A stretch of 10,416 nucleotides of DNA, taken from NCBI GenBank assembly GCA_900771035.1, contig CAAGML010000141.1, positions 1-10,416 of the forward strand. The letters run 5' to 3'. Under the pieces are notes generated by a model. It ran no database searches. It saw nothing but the letters and a program-made list of their open reading frames with translations, and was not told the DNA's origin. Each line of letters begins with the position of its first letter. Position 1 is the first letter of the stretch. The position numbers and the translations under genes are program-made. Positions 7,214 through 10,416 of the stretch are shown one piece after another. Source of the DNA: Bacteroidales bacterium (GTDB lineage Bacteria > Bacteroidota > Bacteroidia > Bacteroidales > Paludibacteraceae).

Positions 7214-8259
7214 TGATTATATATTTTCTCAGGAGAGAATCTCTCCACGATTTTTCTTGTTTGTTCGGAGCATTGTTCACGGAGTTCCGCATCTCCGATC
7301 ATACGCACAATCGCATCAGCCAATGCGTCAATGTTCTGGTCTTCAACCAACAGTCCGCCACCCTCGGCAAGTATCTCACGAGGACCGTAAGGACAGTCGA
7401 ACGACACAGCAGGTCTCTGCATGGCGGCAGCCTCAAGCAAAACGAGCGAAAAACCCTCATAACGCGAAGGCACAACTACGAACGACGCACGGGCATATTC
7501 CGCCGCTATATCCTCAATCCTGCCACGAAGCAGCACAACATCATTAAGTCCGTACCGCTCAATCATTTCCGTCAGCCGTTCACGCTCATCGCCCTCGCCA
7601 CAAATCTCGACACGCCAACCAATAATCCTCTCTTTTATGCGTGACACTGCCTCAATCAGCGAGTCAAAACCCTTCTCACGGGACAAACGTCCCACAGCGA
7701 GTATCACATTCTCACATTCTTCCTTAGAGTGAACGGTTGAAACGGGCAACATATTGCCCACCACCTCAACATTATTGACACCGTTACGCACGAAATCACG
7801 TCTGCACCCCTCAGTAAGCACCACGACAGCCTTCGCACGGCAGTAAACCATATCACGTAATTTAAGCCACGGCTGTCCATACAACCTGTAATGATAATGT
7901 TCACCGACAATCAGTTTAGGACTGAATCCTGCATACACCCCCATCAGTGCCGCAAAGAATTTCTGTGCTATCACGACATCTGCCTTAATCAGCAACTCGT
8001 TGCGTTTCAGTCTATGTGCCATTTGCGCAAGCAGCATCAGCCGCCTCAGACGGCTCATACGCAGACTGTAATCCATACCGCAAGCCACGACAAAACGCAC
8101 CCTGCTGTCCAACGGGAATTTGCACTCGCCGCCTGTAGCGAATACCGAAATCACAGACACCTCATGTCCGCACCCCGCCATCTGATTTGCAAGCAGGCAT
8201 GTGACACGCTCAGTTCCTCCCACTGTCGTACAATCCTGTATCAGAAACGCTATCTTCAT
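7183..8259 (-). CDS. Glycosyltransferase family 4
   Basis: 358 residues with the two Rossmann domains of a GT-B retaining transferase. The N-terminal glycine-rich acceptor loop is CTTVGGTERV (10-19). The donor domain has AVGRLSREKGFDSLIEA (188-204, with R191 and K196 the usual phosphate-binding pair), ICGEGDER (219-226) and the EX7E motif EGFSLVLLE (E268 and E276). SFDCPYGPREIL is a frequent variant in capsule and LPS transferases that use GalNAc-type or similar donors, but the donor here cannot be fixed. The ATG at 8259 overlaps the stop of the preceding gene by four bases (ATGA), and its end overlaps the next gene by 31 bases. No signal peptide is visible; it is expected at the cytoplasmic membrane face. 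Confidence 0.92.
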   Translation of the reverse strand: MKIAFLIQDCTTVGGTERVTCLLANQMAGCGHEVSVISVFATGGECKFPLDSRVRFVVACGMDYSLRMSRLRRLMLLAQMAHRLKRNELLIKADVVIAQKFFAALMGVYAGFSPKLIVGEHYHYRLYGQPWLKLRDMVYCRAKAVVVLTEGCRRDFVRNGVNNVEVVGNMLPVSTVHSKEECENVILAVGRLSREKGFDSLIEAVSRIKERIIGWRVEICGEGDERERLTEMIERYGLNDVVLLRGRIEDIAAEYARASFVVVPSRYEGFSLVLLEAAAMQRPAVSFDCPYGPREILAEGGGLLVEDQNIDALADAIVRMIGDAELREQCSEQTRKIVERFSPEKIYNQWMLIIEKYL

Positions 8260-9089
8260 CGGGTATGCAATTTACGGTGCGCCACGTGTCTGAGCTTGAA
8301 GAACAGCCAACCGGCAAAGCCCCACCTGAAACCCACGTCTCGCAGAAAACGTCTCACTTCGGCATATTTACGCCATACGGCAAGAGGCGACCTCATCAGT
8401 TTGCGATAGTGTCCCTCCTCCATCACAGCCGCACCGCAGACGTTGTTGCCATGCAGACGGTAAAGCATCGTAGGAGTCATGAGAACGCTCAAAACACCCT
8501 CATAAGCCACACGTGCGGCAATCCACCAGTCGTGCGCAGGAACATCCGAGGCAAAAGGCAAGGCGACATCAAGAGCCTTGCGGTTCAACATCATAGTACA
8601 GCCTGCCACGCAATTGCACACACATATATTATAGAAACTCCCGGCAAACGGGAAATCAAAATGGTTCTGCTCGAAAAATGTCATTCCCTTGGGTTTCAAA
8701 TCACCGTCAACCAGATTCACCGAGGTGAAGACCGCCACAGCCTTGCCGGGGTTCGCTTTCTCCTCCTCCCTCATCTTGTCAAGTGTCAACTCAACCTTGC
8801 GGGGCAACCACACGTCATCCTGGTCGCACATCATCACATAATCGCCGACACTCTGAGTAAGCAGAATCTCGAACGACCGCACAACACCCACATTACCCTC
8901 AGATGGCAGAATCCTCATACGATCACCAAGACGCTCACGCCATGCCTCTATACGCTGCACCGTGTCATCTGACGACCCGTCGTCACGCACCGTGAGAAGG
9001 AAATCCCCGTGCGTCTGACCTGCTATCGACTCTATCTGCTGGTCGATGAAGCGTTTGCCGTTATACGATGACAATACAATTTCTACCAT
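8256..9089 (-). CDS. Glycosyltransferase family 2
   Basis: 277 residues of the GT-A subgroup with a DQDD metal site. It has VEIVLSSYNGKRFIDQQIESIAGQT (2-26), TVRDDGSSDDT (33-43) and YVMMCDQDDVWLPRKVE, with D89-Q-D-D92. NCVAGCTMMLNR is at 159-170, the acceptor/catalytic AHDWWIAARVA at 185-195, and YRLHGNNVCG at 210-219. This motif set matches the family often annotated as rhamnosyltransferase-like in O-antigen loci, though the sugar is not proven. The basic C-terminal end (FFKLRHVAHRKLHTR) could hold the enzyme at the membrane. The start ATG overlaps the polymerase stop by one base (TAATG), so it is probably translated by re-initiating ribosomes. Confidence 0.9.
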   Translation of the reverse strand: MVEIVLSSYNGKRFIDQQIESIAGQTHGDFLLTVRDDGSSDDTVQRIEAWRERLGDRMRILPSEGNVGVVRSFEILLTQSVGDYVMMCDQDDVWLPRKVELTLDKMREEEKANPGKAVAVFTSVNLVDGDLKPKGMTFFEQNHFDFPFAGSFYNICVCNCVAGCTMMLNRKALDVALPFASDVPAHDWWIAARVAYEGVLSVLMTPTMLYRLHGNNVCGAAVMEEGHYRKLMRSPLAVWRKYAEVRRFLRDVGFRWGFAGWLFFKLRHVAHRKLHTR

Positions 9090-10336
9090 TAGCGTGTCTC
9101 TTTAGCCGGTATCATATACCGTGTGTCCGACCGTTGGCTTGAATTCCAGAACCGCTGTCCTTTCTCCATCTGACGCTGACGGACGGTCCACGGGTCTTCG
9201 TCAATAAGATTGAATACCGTACATGCGTCGAGTAAATCCCCCTGCTCAATCCGTGAGCTTTTGTCAAACGAGTATGTCTTGCCAATCATGAAAAACAGCA
9301 GCACAACCTCGCAGATTTGACGTGTTATGTTGACATAAGGCATACGGTTGACAGCCGCCTCTCTCATAACGTTGAACGCATAATAGACAATCAGGAGGAC
9401 GAAGTACGACCTCAACCTGTCAACCATAAAATAGTACTGGTACAAAAGCACAATGACAATCATACCGAAAGAGGCTGACGCAATGGCAAATCCCTTACGT
9501 TCCTGTCCACGTGCGTAACACGTCAGCACCACCAACACCGTTCCATAAACCAGAAGGTTGGTCTGCCTCAGATTGACGAACGAGAGATGCAACCTGATAG
9601 AGTCCATTACCATAGGGTCAAGATTGAGGGCATCAGTCATGAACTCAATCAGACTCCATGTCGGCACAATCACCAGCATCAGCAGAATCATCAGCAGTAC
9701 GCCCCACGTGTTTTGCCGCATCTTGTATGGCTGCAACGCATAATAGACCGCGGTCAACGGAATCATGAACATCCCCGATTTGTGCATACTCATGGCTATC
9801 AATCCGAGCACTACGGCAAAAAGCGCATCCTTGCGACGGGCAAAACCGCTGTTGCGCCACCCTTCAGCCTCGATTACGGCGAAGGTGAAAAAAGAGACAG
9901 CCAGACACTGACGGAACTGCGCGTAAATCAGGTCTTTCAGCAGCACCAGCACCAGAGCAAGAGCCAGAACCCGTTTGTCCTTCAGCCGCCTCAGCACCAT
10001 GAACACCGCCAGAAAAAACAATGTCGAAATGAGCGCCGTCATTCCCCAGAAACTAATTCCCAACGCCTTGCACAGTGCGTTGAAAAACATATAGCCAATC
10101 TCGTAACCCCCTGTGTAATGTCCGAAAACCAAGTCCCACAAACTCCAGCTTTCGTCATACAACAGCGAGTAAATCACTATATCCGGGCCATAGTAGTACT
10201 TGGACGTGAAACCGCCCCAGGCCACGAGCACAGCGACAATGAACAAATCACGCTTCATGCGAGGCATTCCGTGCAACAGCAGTTCAAAAACCGCCATCGC
10301 AATGACTATACCCGTTATGAGCGTTACAAGGTTCAT
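9089..10336 (-). CDS. EpsG/Wzy-like polysaccharide polymerase
   Basis: 415 residues, mostly hydrophobic, with about ten membrane segments (including approximately 2-22, 30-44, 96-115, 121-138, 171-188, 211-232, 261-275, 283-302 and 311-325). Features shared with the EpsG family are YYYGPDIVIYSLLYD after the second segment, the FRQCLA motif at 141-146, the MHKSGM loop at 184-189 and DRLRSYF at 306-312. Such proteins polymerise undecaprenyl-linked repeat units of exopolysaccharide, capsule or O-antigen at the periplasmic face. A hydrophilic tail of about 60 residues follows the last segment. It is the first gene of the visible train, 80 bases from the right window edge. I cannot tell from the window whether it starts the operon. 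A Wzy label would be equally acceptable; the sequence is too variable to name the product. Confidence 0.85.
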   Translation of the reverse strand: MNLVTLITGIVIAMAVFELLLHGMPRMKRDLFIVAVLVAWGGFTSKYYYGPDIVIYSLLYDESWSLWDLVFGHYTGGYEIGYMFFNALCKALGISFWGMTALISTLFFLAVFMVLRRLKDKRVLALALVLVLLKDLIYAQFRQCLAVSFFTFAVIEAEGWRNSGFARRKDALFAVVLGLIAMSMHKSGMFMIPLTAVYYALQPYKMRQNTWGVLLMILLMLVIVPTWSLIEFMTDALNLDPMVMDSIRLHLSFVNLRQTNLLVYGTVLVVLTCYARGQERKGFAIASASFGMIVIVLLYQYYFMVDRLRSYFVLLIVYYAFNVMREAAVNRMPYVNITRQICEVVLLFFMIGKTYSFDKSSRIEQGDLLDACTVFNLIDEDPWTVRQRQMEKGQRFWNSSQRSDTRYMIPAKETR

Positions 10337-10416
10337 CTAAAGGTGAGTTCTATAAATTCACCGTTATGTTAAACGAATAAAGACAAGCATCAAATAAACT
10401 TTTTGGTGTTTTTGAA
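10337..10416 (-). other. Leader region upstream of the polymerase
   Basis: Eighty AT-rich bases remain before the window edge. Immediately upstream of the ATG is an imperfect hairpin, with arms GGTGA and TCACC at 10342-10362 and two further A-T pairs after a mismatch. It would partly cover the ribosome landing zone. I see no TAnnTTTG promoter box. The true promoter may be further right, or the polymerase may be internal to a longer operon. Confidence 0.3.

Noticed and set aside
8265..8972. Long plus-strand frame (235 codons) opposite a glycosyltransferase
   Set aside because: It lies wholly antisense to a gene with complete catalytic motifs. The His/Gln/Pro-rich low-complexity product is typical of a shadow frame.
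9587..10372. Long plus-strand frame (261 codons) opposite the polymerase
   Set aside because: Its Gln/His/Arg-rich product is what antisense reading of a hydrophobic membrane protein gives; there is no domain, and the minus-strand gene is clear.

Overview
The window looks like chromosomal DNA of a Bacteroidales bacterium, possibly Prevotella or a close relative. The evidence is the protein types (a WbqC-family protein, an EpsG-like polymerase, Bacteroidales-style glycosyltransferases), the A-rich leaders in place of strong Shine-Dalgarno sites, and one exact match to the Bacteroidetes promoter consensus TTTG / TAnnTTTG. Genus is a guess from protein flavour only. Every convincing gene lies on the minus strand, so the window reads functionally from right to left.

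From 10336 down to 3065 there is one tightly packed gene train: EpsG/Wzy-like polysaccharide polymerase, family 2 glycosyltransferase, family 4 glycosyltransferase, two more family 2 glycosyltransferases, a WbqC-family protein, a branched-chain amino acid aminotransferase (ilvE) and glyceraldehyde-3-phosphate dehydrogenase (gap). The first six genes overlap one another by 1 to 31 bases, which points to translational coupling. The last two follow after gaps of 15 and 20 bases. The first six genes are part of a surface-polysaccharide (O-antigen, capsule or exopolysaccharide) locus that probably continues beyond the right edge, because no initiating sugar-phosphate transferase, flippase or sugar-nucleotide gene is present. 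Two central-metabolism genes at the tail of such an operon is the most unusual organisational feature.

Between gap and the next gene (1704-2933, an FAD-dependent oxidoreductase of the protoporphyrinogen-oxidase/UDP-galactopyranose-mutase-like superfamily) are two strong inverted repeats. The second has a U-tract and ends only about 19 bases before the oxidoreductase start. It is either the operon terminator or an attenuator controlling the oxidoreductase. It also argues that the longer possible start at 2981 is not used.

An AT-rich 568-base gap (1136-1703) separates the oxidoreductase from a gene for a six-transmembrane voltage-gated potassium channel (392-1135), which has its own consensus promoter at 1168-1198. 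The left 391 bases hold no convincing gene. They contain a 41-codon minus-strand reading frame (33-158) in a stretch that may be a dispersed repeat, plus small hairpins.

I found no RNA genes, CRISPR array, transposase, phage gene or defence system. No clearly novel system is evident; the findings below are mostly regulatory and organisational.
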